Assembly (NCBI RefSeq): GCF_900188455.1
Contig: NZ_FZOL01000002.1
Location: 237,293-301,292 of the forward strand
DNA from: Pseudomonas japonica
GTDB taxonomy: Bacteria > Pseudomonadota > Gammaproteobacteria > Pseudomonadales > Pseudomonadaceae
Length of the DNA stretch: 64,000 bases
Direction: 5' to 3'
This document shows positions 48,871-55,402 of this stretch, one piece after another. Both the position numbers and the translations under genes were made by a program. Positions within the stretch are counted from its first letter, which is position 1. Every line of letters begins with the position of its first letter. The notes under the pieces were generated by a model that was not told the origin of the DNA, searched no databases, and was given only the letters and a program-made list of their open reading frames with translations.

Positions 48871-49875
48871 TTACCTGTTTCCACGAACAGTGGACACCAT
48901 TCTCTCGAGGAATTCGTATAGTTCCGAACCTGGCTGAGACCGCTGCAACGTGCGCAAATCTTTCATTTTGAACTCATCGAATCTCGTTCTCGCTCTCGCC
49001 TGCGGACTTGATGTCGGTAGGTGCTCTTTCATTTTTCGCAATACATTCGGTCTATTGGGGCCCTCTCTGGCGTATCGGGATAACGTCGCGCTGTCGAGGT
49101 TATCGATCACAGCCTTCATCCATTCGCCATCGCCTCTCCTTCCGGGATAAGGGGGCGACAAAGTGGGTTCCGGGAAAGGCTGACGGGGGGCGCGCGCAAG
49201 CGAGGCGAGTCGCGACAATGGATCCCCGCCTTTAGGCAAGCTCAGATCCATAGGCTGTGTTTGCGGAGCTGGCACGGACAGGTCCAGTGGGTGTGTTTGC
49301 GGAGCTGACGAGGACAGGTCCAGCGGGTGGGTTTGAGGAGACGCCGAACGTCGTCTCCTTCCAGCAGCCAACATGCCCCCGACACCCACCATCGAGGCCA
49401 CACCAAGACCGATGGAAAGCCACATCCATAGCGACGATCCTCCTCCACTTTCTCCCTGCGTCGACGTATCCGCCCGCGAGCCCGGGGAAGCCAGCAACAT
49501 CAATGCCTCCAGCCCAACCCCGCCGAGCCAGGCCATGTGGCCGGTGGGGTCGCGAAAGTTGATCGGATCGCCCAGGCAGTACACGTAGGGATTGAAACCA
49601 CCCGCTCCGAACGGACTCCAGCTGTCCGGCTGGTGAAAACGCATCAGCACGGGGTTGTAGGCACGGTAGCCGTTACCCAGCAGGTAAAGGCCTGTGGCAG
49701 GCTCGGGCAGTTCGCCGTTGAACCCGGGTTGCGCGACATGCGACCGCGCGTGGCGCTGGCCGTAGGGCGAATAGGCGGTAGCGTCGTGTGCTTCGGCGGA
49801 TCGCGCCGCCAGCACGCTCTGCTGTGAGTCGCAGGCGAACAAGACCACCCTGGAGTCATCGTTTCGAACCGCCAT
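48871..49875 (-). CDS. Stand-alone RHS-core protein G (membrane segment, triple PLDLS repeat)
   Basis: 334 residues from MAVRNDDSRVVLFACDSQQSVLAA; longer readings lack the family N-module. Core: YSPYGQR, GFNGELPEPATGLYLLGNGYRAYNPVLMRF, QPDSWSPFGAGGFNPYVYCLGDPIN, RDPTGH (109-113). Then MAWLGGVGLEAL, a membrane-like segment ~149-171 followed by RRRR (173-176), three tandem 12-residue repeats at 180-212 (PQTHPLDLS, PQTHPLDLS, PQTQPMDLS), and a charged helical tip resembling that of F (LRKMKEHLPTSSP). Promoter element 61 bases upstream. Separated from the other RHS genes by the amino-acid transporter. Confidence 0.85.
   Translation of the reverse strand: MAVRNDDSRVVLFACDSQQSVLAARSAEAHDATAYSPYGQRHARSHVAQPGFNGELPEPATGLYLLGNGYRAYNPVLMRFHQPDSWSPFGAGGFNPYVYCLGDPINFRDPTGHMAWLGGVGLEALMLLASPGSRADTSTQGESGGGSSLWMWLSIGLGVASMVGVGGMLAAGRRRRSASPQTHPLDLSSSAPQTHPLDLSVPAPQTQPMDLSLPKGGDPLSRLASLARAPRQPFPEPTLSPPYPGRRGDGEWMKAVIDNLDSATLSRYAREGPNRPNVLRKMKEHLPTSSPQARARTRFDEFKMKDLRTLQRSQPGSELYEFLERMVSTVRGNR
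49240..49338 (-). repeat. 36-bp tandem repeat inside RHS G
   Basis: Two full and one partial 36-base units, in frame, coding for [PQTHPLDLSxxxA]. The first two differ at only a few bases, the third more. Probably arose by slippage and is expected to vary between strains. Confidence 0.8.
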
Positions 49876-49936
49876 CGCGCACCCTGGTTCCCGTGGAACA
49901 AGCATGTTCGCAGTGTATAGACAGGCCGAACGGCTC

Positions 49937-49956
49937 ATAACTGGCAGAACTGTCAG
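49937..49956. promoter_or_regulatory. RHS-island element G
   Basis: Plus strand ATAACTGGCAGAACTGTCAG. On the minus strand CAGTTA is followed after 20 bases by TACACT (49912-49917), 36 bases from the start codon of gene G. Distance to the start is 61 bases, as for element A. Confidence 0.72.
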
Positions 49957-49969
49957 GGCTAAAGCAATT

Positions 49970-50068
49970 GGGGCCGCTTTGCGGCCCTTCGCGAGCACGC
50001 TCGCTCCTACAGAGTCACGCGAATCCTGTAGGAGCGAGCGTGCTCGCGAAGGGCTGCAAAGCAGCCCC
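49970..50068. repeat. REP pair
   Basis: Units TGTAGGAGCGAGCGTGCTCGC GAAGGGC facing each other, a subtype (GAGCGTGCTCGCG) different from the CGTGGCTTGCCCG type elsewhere. Lies between RHS G and the MetQ-like gene. Confidence 0.82.
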
Positions 50069-50090
50069 AAACAGCGTATTCAGAGACGAA

Positions 50091-50876
50091 TCAGAACGCC
50101 GGCAATACCGCGCCGCTGTACTTCTTCTCGATAAAGGTCTTCACCTCAGGCGAAGTCAGGGCCTTGGCCAGCTTCTGGATCGCTTCGCTGTCCTTGTTGT
50201 CCGGACGGGCCACCAGGAAGTTCACGTAAGGCGAGTCGCTGCCCTCGATCACCAGCGCGTCTTTCGCCGGGTTCAGACCCGCTTCCAGCGCGTAGTTGGT
50301 GTTGATCATGTCCAGGTCAACCTGGTCCAGCACACGCGGGAGCATGGCCGATTCCAGTTCGCGGAATTTCAGTTTCTTCGGGTTCTCGGCGATGTCTTTC
50401 GGGGTCGCCAGGGCGTTCTTCGGATCCTTCAGGGTGATCAGGCCGGCCTTCTGCAACAGAAGCAGGGCACGACCACTGTTGCTGCCCTCGTTCGGGATGG
50501 CGACGGTGGCGCCTTCCTTCAGCTCGGCCAGGCTCTTGACCTTCTTCGAGTAACCACCGAACGGCTCGACGTGAACGCCGATCACGGTTTCCAGGTGGGT
50601 GCCCTTGCCTTCGTTGAAGTTCTTCAGGTACGGCAGGGTCTGGAAGTAGTTGGCGTCCAGACGCTTCTGGTCGACCTGCACGTTAGGCTGCACGTAATCG
50701 GTGAAGACCTTGATCTCCAGGTCCACGCCTTCTTTGGCCAGGGTCGGCTTGATCAGCTCCAGGATCTCGGCATGCGGCACCGGGGTGGCGGCCACCACCA
50801 GTTTCTCGCCCGCATGGGCAAAACCGGCAACCGACAGCGCGGCAGCCAGGGCAGTCATCAACAGAGCTTTTTTCAT
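50091..50876 (-). CDS. MetQ/NlpA-family substrate-binding protein 2
   Basis: 261 residues with a classic signal peptide (MKKALLMTALAAALSVAGFAHA-GEK), no lipobox. Body strongly MetQ-like: VVAATPVPHAEILELIKPTLAKEGVDLEIKVFTDYVQPNVQVDQKRLDANYFQTLPYL, GATVAIPNEGSNSGRALLLLQ, TNYALEAGLNPAKDALV. No permease or ATPase is adjacent, so it must use a transporter from elsewhere, for instance the MetNI-like pair at 31.6-33.4 kb. The leader has a hairpin TCGGGA / TCCCGA around an A-run at about 50970-50990. Confidence 0.92.
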   Translation of the reverse strand: MKKALLMTALAAALSVAGFAHAGEKLVVAATPVPHAEILELIKPTLAKEGVDLEIKVFTDYVQPNVQVDQKRLDANYFQTLPYLKNFNEGKGTHLETVIGVHVEPFGGYSKKVKSLAELKEGATVAIPNEGSNSGRALLLLQKAGLITLKDPKNALATPKDIAENPKKLKFRELESAMLPRVLDQVDLDMINTNYALEAGLNPAKDALVIEGSDSPYVNFLVARPDNKDSEAIQKLAKALTSPEVKTFIEKKYSGAVLPAF

Positions 50877-51051
50877 GTGCAGTCCTTATTGGTATTCCGC
50901 GCCTCGTGGGCGTCGATGTGTTGGTTCGCCAGGCCCGTGCTGCCCGGCGTGAGGCGGACAATATCGGGATTTTTTATTCCCGAACAATATCTTTTGGTTA
51001 GTCACTTATTCCTTTTTTTCACAAACCCCTCGATGCATGAAGCGCAACGCG

Positions 51052-51993
51052 CTAGATCACGTCTTGCGTAAGGCGCAACAAGGTTTGCTCAAGCAGCTTC
51101 TGCAATGCCCGTCGCTCCTGGGCATCGCCCAACTCGCTGAGGCGCTCCAGGCGCTGGGCCAGGGCATGCAGCGGGGTCGGCAGGTTCAGGTGTTCGGCGA
51201 GGATTTCGTCGCCACTGCCCTGCAGCAGGGCGAAGTGAATGACGTTCTCCAGTTCGCGGGTATTGCCCGGCCAGTCGTGCAGTTCCAGCACACGCTGGGC
51301 TTCCTCGCTGAGCAGCGGCACCGGGCGGTTGAGTTTCGGGCTGTAGATGCCGACGAAGTATTCGGCCAGCGGCAGGATGTCGCCGACCCGCTCGCGCAAG
51401 GCCGGCAACTCCAGGCGACCTTCGTGCAGGTAGTCGAACAGCCGTGGGTGGAAGTGCCCGGCGGCGACCGCCTCGGCCAGGTCGATGCTCGACGCGGCGA
51501 CCAGGCGCACGTCCACCGGGTGCGGCTGCTGCGCGCCGACGCGATAGACCTCGCGGTTCTCCAGGGCGGCCAGCAGCTTGACCTGGATCGCCAGCGGCAG
51601 GTCGGCGATCTCATCCAGGTACAGCGTTCCGCCATTGGCCGAACCGAACCAGCCGGCGCGGCTGCTGGCGGTGCCGCTGTGGGCACCGGCGGTGTAGCCG
51701 AACAGCTCGGCATCGGCATAGGTCGGGCTGATCGCCCCGCAGTTGACCGAGACGAACAGGCCGCCGCGGTCGCTGGCGCGGTGGATCTGCCGGGCCAGCA
51801 ATTCCTTGCCGGTACCGCTTTCACCGCGGATCAGCACCGGCAGGGCCAGCGGCGCCAGCAGTTCGAGTTCCTCGCGCAACTGGCGCGAGCGCGGATCGAC
51901 GAACACCAGCGCCTTGGCGCGAATGCTCAGCGGGCTCTTGTCGAGTTCGGGAAAGGTCAGCAGCGGCTGGCCGAAGGTGTCTTGTGCAGTCAT
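51052..51993 (-). CDS. Sigma-54-type AAA+ regulator with altered GAFTGA loop
   Basis: 313 residues. No receiver domain: only ~35 residues precede the AAA+ core. Walker A GESGTGKE at 57-64; the GAFTGA loop reads GAHSGT (103-108, in ELFGYTAGAHSGTASS); Walker B GGTLYLDEIADL; sensor II HDWPGNTRELENVI. The C terminus (HALAQRLERLSELGDAQERRALQKLLEQTLLRL) shows no Fis-type HTH. SfnR-like regulators of organosulfur use have similar size and neighbours. The altered loop and missing DNA-binding domain make its mode of action uncertain. Confidence 0.85.
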   Translation of the reverse strand: MTAQDTFGQPLLTFPELDKSPLSIRAKALVFVDPRSRQLREELELLAPLALPVLIRGESGTGKELLARQIHRASDRGGLFVSVNCGAISPTYADAELFGYTAGAHSGTASSRAGWFGSANGGTLYLDEIADLPLAIQVKLLAALENREVYRVGAQQPHPVDVRLVAASSIDLAEAVAAGHFHPRLFDYLHEGRLELPALRERVGDILPLAEYFVGIYSPKLNRPVPLLSEEAQRVLELHDWPGNTRELENVIHFALLQGSGDEILAEHLNLPTPLHALAQRLERLSELGDAQERRALQKLLEQTLLRLTQDVI

Positions 51994-52062
51994 GGCAAAG
52001 CTCCCGCCCGGGCTCCTGGCCCGGGCGTTACGAAGAGAAAGATGAAGAAAGGCGGTGGCGGA

Positions 52063-52644
52063 TCAGGCGCGACGCAGGGCGCCCTGTTCCATTCGACTCT
52101 GCAGGCGGTACAGGTAGGCGAAGCCCTGTTCCCAGCGCTGGTGGCCGGACTTGACGTTGATATGCCCGGCACCACCGAGCACCCCGGCTTCGGCGCCCCA
52201 GGCGCGGGCCAGTTGCATGGCACGCGGCGTGCTGACGGCCGGGTCGTTGTCGGAGGTCACCACCTGGCTGGGGAACGGCAGCAGGTTCATGGGAATCGGC
52301 GCGAAGTTGCGCAGAGCCGGCGAGCAGGCCGGTCGCTCGACATCCGCCGGCGCCACCAGCAGCGCACCACGGACCCGGCGCAGCAAGGCCGGGCTGGCCT
52401 GCGCGGCCCAGTGGGCGACGGTGATGCAACCCAGGCTGTGGGCGATCAGGATCACTGGCGCCGCGTCGGCGGCAATCGCCTCTTCCAGCGCCGCGACCCA
52501 GTCCCCGCGCGTCGGCGTCAGCCAGTCGGCCTGCTCGACACGGGCGCTGTTGGGCAGCGTCCGGTGCCAATGGCTTTGCCAGTGCTGCTCTGGCGAACCC
52601 TGCCAGCCCGGCACAATCAGGTAACGGATCGACTCGTTGCGCAT
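52063..52644 (-). CDS. RBBP9/YdeN-type alpha/beta hydrolase
   Basis: 193 residues from MRNESIRYLIVPGWQGSPEQHWQSHW, preceded by AGGAGG. Ser-hydrolase nucleophile elbow AHSLGC, later SDNDPAVS (Asp) and GGAGHINVKSGH (His), giving a complete triad. The PGWQGSPEQHWQ motif is typical of the RBBP9/YdeN family. Cytoplasmic. It lies 69 bases upstream of the sigma-54 gene in the same direction. Substrate unknown. Confidence 0.9.
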   Translation of the reverse strand: MRNESIRYLIVPGWQGSPEQHWQSHWHRTLPNSARVEQADWLTPTRGDWVAALEEAIAADAAPVILIAHSLGCITVAHWAAQASPALLRRVRGALLVAPADVERPACSPALRNFAPIPMNLLPFPSQVVTSDNDPAVSTPRAMQLARAWGAEAGVLGGAGHINVKSGHQRWEQGFAYLYRLQSRMEQGALRRA

Positions 52645-52748
52645 GGGGAACTGCCTCCTGCTGCGGTTGCTTGCATGCGAGGAAGTATTGGCGAGGGAGT
52701 TATATCCGTAAAGGAATAAGAAGCTATTTATTAATAACCATATTGAAA

Positions 52749-52775
52749 GCGGGACCACTGCGGGTCCCGCCAGGC
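52749..52775 (-). terminator. Possible terminator after DUF3077 gene
   Basis: GCGGGACC / GGTCCCGC (52749-52756, 52763-52770) forms an 8-bp perfect stem just past the stop codon, with a weak T-containing tail (CTTTCAATA) on the minus strand. Confidence 0.55.
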
Positions 52776-52776
52776 G

Positions 52777-53076
52777 TCAGGCGGTGGGCTGCTGCCAGTC
52801 GCGGCTTTCGTAGCCGTCGATCAAGGCGTCGACCAGGCCCTTCGCCGCTTCCACGGCATGCATCGTCAGCCAGGGGAAGCTGCTGGTGCCGGGTTCCGGG
52901 GTGAGGGAGAGCTGGGTGGATTCGTAGGCGCAGCGCAGGAACATGGAGATGTGGATCAGGGTGCTGTGGGGGTCGATGCCGGGGTTTACGGAGAAGAGTG
53001 GCGGGTGGGTGGGGCATGTGCCGAAGGGGCGGGCGCAGGTTGGGGCCAAAGGTGGGTCGGGGACTATTTTTTTCAT
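52777..53076 (-). CDS. DUF3077-type protein
   Basis: 99 residues from MKKIVPDPPLAPTC, with GGAGG upstream. The N-terminal KKIVPDPP and the pattern FSVNPGIDPHSTLIHISMFLRCAYESTQLSLTPEP...WLTMHAVEAAKGLVDALIDGYE match the small DUF3077 proteins common in pseudomonads. Cytoplasmic, with no known function. A longer in-frame reading to 53250 runs through a cloverleaf-like element and is unlikely to be coding. Confidence 0.75.
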   Translation of the reverse strand: MKKIVPDPPLAPTCARPFGTCPTHPPLFSVNPGIDPHSTLIHISMFLRCAYESTQLSLTPEPGTSSFPWLTMHAVEAAKGLVDALIDGYESRDWQQPTA

Positions 53077-53132
53077 CGATACCTCCAGTGATGGTTGGGA
53101 CCGACACCCGATCGTTTCCACACGAATTGGGT

Positions 53133-53208
53133 GGCAGCTGCACGCGGGGTGGAAAACCGGGTCACTGGAAAACCCGGCAGACCCAAAGGTCTCCCGCGCA
53201 CAGCCGCC
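53133..53208 (+). ncRNA. Cloverleaf-like structured element 1 (possibly C4-antisense-RNA type)
   Basis: Outer arms 53133-53148 and 53193-53208 pair at 13 of 16 positions (core CGCGGG / CCCGCG). Inside are three hairpins in order: GGT-GGAAA-ACC, CCGGGT / ACCCGG and AGACC-CAAA-GGTCT. The same order and several loop bases recur at 53541-53621. The layout recalls the C4 antisense RNA family found in Pseudomonas genomes and phages; this is from memory and needs a covariance search. Strand assumed plus because the loops are A-rich. Confidence 0.45.
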
Positions 53209-53392
53209 GTAGAGGCTGTCTTCCAAGTGATTCCCAATGGGTTTCCACACCCACTCGCCAGTGCATCAGCGAACGGAGAAGACTAGAAGGTGGGGTTTCC
53301 ATGGGCAAGGAAGACAGGATCGACAGAACGCGTAGGTTACGTCCTAGGATTTTCAGCTTCCACAAACTTTATGTTTGCAGGTGTCTGGAATG

Positions 53393-53449
53393 GGCCTGCT
53401 GCGCAGGCCTTCGCGGTGGTTCGTCACACGACAAGCCACGCTCCTACGG
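53393..53449. repeat. Single REP unit, variant type
   Basis: Right-hand REP unit GCCTTCGCGG ... CCACGCTCCTAC with the TTCGTCACACGAC insert also seen at 18146-18260. Its partner unit may be 53492-53536, in reversed relative orientation. Confidence 0.7.
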
Positions 53450-53491
53450 AGGTACAGTCATACGAAATATCGCGGTTGATTGCCCTCCCCC

Positions 53492-53536
53492 GGTAGGAGC
53501 GAGGCTTGCCCGCGAAGGACCGTAAAGCGGTCCCGG
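53492..53536. repeat. Single REP unit
   Basis: GGTAGGAGCGAGGCTTGCC CGCGAAGGACCGTAAAGCGGTCC; a lone unit lying head-out from the previous one. Confidence 0.7.
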
Positions 53537-53540
53537 AAGG

Positions 53541-53621
53541 TGGCCACTGCATAGGCGGTGGAAAACCGAGGGGTAAGGACAAACCCCGGCAGGCCATTAC
53601 GCCTCACCCATGCAGCAGCCA
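53541..53621 (+). ncRNA. Cloverleaf-like structured element 2
   Basis: Outer arms TGGCCACTGCATAGG (53541-53555) and CCATGCAGCAGCCA (53608-53621) pair through CTGCAT / ATGCAG and TGGC / GCCA. Inner hairpins: CGGT-GGAA-AACCG, GGGGT-AAGGACAA-ACCCC and AGGC-CATTAC-GCCT. Same architecture as element 1 with compensatory differences in each stem, which favours a conserved RNA over a DNA repeat. Confidence 0.45.
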
Positions 53622-53726
53622 TTGAGCCAGGAAACGGTATCCCTCCAGCCCAGACCCGGCCAGCAGCTTTGTGTTTGGAAATCTGTGATCTCCCGGCTTG
53701 CCGAAGCCGGCGTGGGAGCGGAATCG

Positions 53727-54072
53727 CATCAGGGCTGCCAGGTGTTCGCCTTTATAGGTGCAGCGTCCTCCAGATCGAGCGCCGCCCGCGCGGCGCATCG
53801 CGGGCAAGGCCCGCTCCCACATCTTTTGCAACGTGCCATGGCCTGTTGGATTTGAGTTGTCAGCCTTTGTTTTTTCGGCAATGCATCGCGGGGAGGCTGT
53901 TGGGCTCGACTCGGTATCGCGTCGAACCAACAAGGCGGTCAACCATGGCCTGTCAGGCATAGGTACGTTGCAACCGATGTGGGAGCGGGCCTTGCCCGCG
54001 ATGCGCCGCGCGGGCGGCGCTCGATCTGGAGGGCGCTGCACCTGTCAAGGCGAGCACCTGTCAGCCCTGATG
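53727..54072. repeat. 111-bp inverted repeat with 124-bp spacer
   Basis: Left arm 53727-53837, right arm 53962-54072, near-identical as reverse complements (about ten differences by eye). Each arm contains a REP-like core CGCGGGCAAGGCCCGCTCCCAC and the flanks CATCAGGGCTG and TTGCAACGT. The mirrored ORFs on both strands are products of this symmetry. Confidence 0.75.
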
Positions 54073-54183
54073 CAGTTCAATGTCAGGCTTTGGGGTTTGC
54101 GGAGATACCCATGCTCTTGAGGACCAGCCACTGAAAAAATTCGGTATTTCCGAATTATCTTTCCCACTGAAACGCCATCAACC

Positions 54184-54220
54184 GAAAAAAAAGCCAGCCC
54201 CTGCCACAGGACCGGCCTCA
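54184..54220 (-). terminator. Terminator of tonB-exbB-exbD
   Basis: GCCGGTCC / GGGGCTGGC (with G-U pairs) followed by eight T residues on the minus strand, 24 bases past the exbD stop codon. Confidence 0.75.
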
Positions 54221-54243
54221 AATGTGCCTGAGTTGCGTGTTGC

Positions 54244-54645
54244 TCAGCGTGCAGTGATCACCGACAACTTGGTGATCCCCGCCCGTTCAATGGAAGCCAT
54301 GGCACGCGCCACCTCCCCGTAATTCACTCCATCGTCCGCCTGCAGTTGCACCCGTACCTCGGGGTCCTTGGCCTTCGCCGCCTGCAGGTTGGTTTCCAGC
54401 AGATCCGGCTGGATTTCATCCTTGTTGATGAACAGCTTCCCTGCCCCGTCGATGCTCACCACCAACGGATCCTTCTGTTCCACCGGGGCCACGGCCTCGG
54501 TCTTGGGCAAGTTGATCGGGATGGCGTTGGTCAGCAGCGGCGCGGTGACGATGAACACCACCAGCAGCACCAGCATCACATCCACCAGCGGGGTCACGTT
54601 GATCTCGCTGAGTACCTCGTCGCTGTCCTGGGTCGAAAAGGCCAT
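54244..54645 (-). CDS. exbD: TonB-system energy transducer ExbD
   Basis: 133 residues. One N-terminal membrane segment with the proton-path Asp (INVTPLVDVMLVLLVVFIVTAPLL) and a periplasmic domain (VSIDGAGKLFINKDEI). Begins MAFSTQDSDEVLSEINVTPL. It lies one base after exbB, so it is translationally coupled. Forms the inner-membrane motor with ExbB that powers TonB. Confidence 0.95.
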   Translation of the reverse strand: MAFSTQDSDEVLSEINVTPLVDVMLVLLVVFIVTAPLLTNAIPINLPKTEAVAPVEQKDPLVVSIDGAGKLFINKDEIQPDLLETNLQAAKAKDPEVRVQLQADDGVNYGEVARAMASIERAGITKLSVITAR

Positions 54646-54646
54646 G

Positions 54647-55369
54647 TCACACCGCCTCTTTCACGGGCTGGCCCGCGGCGTTACCGGCCTTGAGCAGCGT
54701 AGGGTGGGCGATGACGCGGAAGGCGCTCTTCTGCGCGAGGCTGTAGAAGTCGTGGGCGAAGTCGTCGAGGTCGGCGGCGGTCAGCTTCAACCGACGCAGG
54801 AAGTAGTTGTAAACCAGCACCGCCGGCACCGCGACGGCGATACCCACGCCAGTGGCGACCAGCGCCGCGCCGATCGGCCCAGCCACGGTTTCCAGGCTCG
54901 CCGAGCCCGCCGCGCTGATGCCCTTGAGTGCTTCCATGATGCCCCACACGGTGCCGAACAGGCCGATGAAGGGCGAGGTGCTGCCGATACTGGCGACCAC
55001 GGCCAGGCCGGTTTCCAGCGAGCGACGCTCCCGCACGATCTGCTGGCGCAGGGCCCGCTCCAGGCGATCCTGGTGGTTGATGGCGTGGCTCAGGTCGGTG
55101 GCCTGGCCCGGCTCGCCGACGGCGATGGCGGCGTAACCGGCCTGGGCGACACGGGCCGCCGAGCCTGGTTGCGAGTGGGCCAGTTCAGCCGCCGAGTCGA
55201 GACTGGAGGCGGCCCAGAATTGCTTGTGGAAACGCTTGTCCTGGTTCTTCAGACGGACAAACTGCACGGTCTTGACCAGGGCCAGGCCCCAGGTGACCAC
55301 GGAGAAGCCGACCAGCAGCCAGATCACCGCGCTTTCGATGGATTCAAGGGGGGAAGCCAATACGCTCAT
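54647..55369 (-). CDS. exbB: TonB-system proton channel ExbB
   Basis: 240 residues of the MotA/TolQ/ExbB family with three membrane helices: ESAVIWLLVGFSVVTWGLALVKTV, FIGLFGTVWGIMEAL (family signature LFGTVWGI) and AALVATGVGIAVAVPAVLVYNYF. Located 33 bases after tonB. No signal-like N-terminal extension is present, as is usual for the short ExbB class. Confidence 0.95.
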   Translation of the reverse strand: MSVLASPLESIESAVIWLLVGFSVVTWGLALVKTVQFVRLKNQDKRFHKQFWAASSLDSAAELAHSQPGSAARVAQAGYAAIAVGEPGQATDLSHAINHQDRLERALRQQIVRERRSLETGLAVVASIGSTSPFIGLFGTVWGIMEALKGISAAGSASLETVAGPIGAALVATGVGIAVAVPAVLVYNYFLRRLKLTAADLDDFAHDFYSLAQKSAFRVIAHPTLLKAGNAAGQPVKEAV

Positions 55370-55402
55370 GATGTGTTCTCTCTCTCGTTGCGCGAATTTG
55401 GG

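Larger units (their letters stand above)
53077..54243. other. Gene-poor repeat-rich region
   Basis: About 1.17 kb without a credible gene. It contains two related cloverleaf-like elements (53133-53208 and 53541-53621), two half-REPs (53393-53449 and 53492-53536), a 111-bp inverted repeat (53727-53837 and 53962-54072), an AATTCGG / CCGAATT palindrome (54139-54157) and the exbD terminator. ORFs here are arginine-rich readings through the palindromes. Confidence 0.65.

Noticed and set aside
38937-49875. Possibility that the RHS genes are pseudogene fragments of one rhs locus
   Set aside because: Five independent promoter elements at a fixed distance, consistent N-module and intact frames argue against decay, although strain comparison is still needed.
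53604-54120. Two ORFs on opposite strands both containing MQRPPDRAPPARRIAGK
   Set aside because: Products of the 111-bp inverted repeat, not genes.
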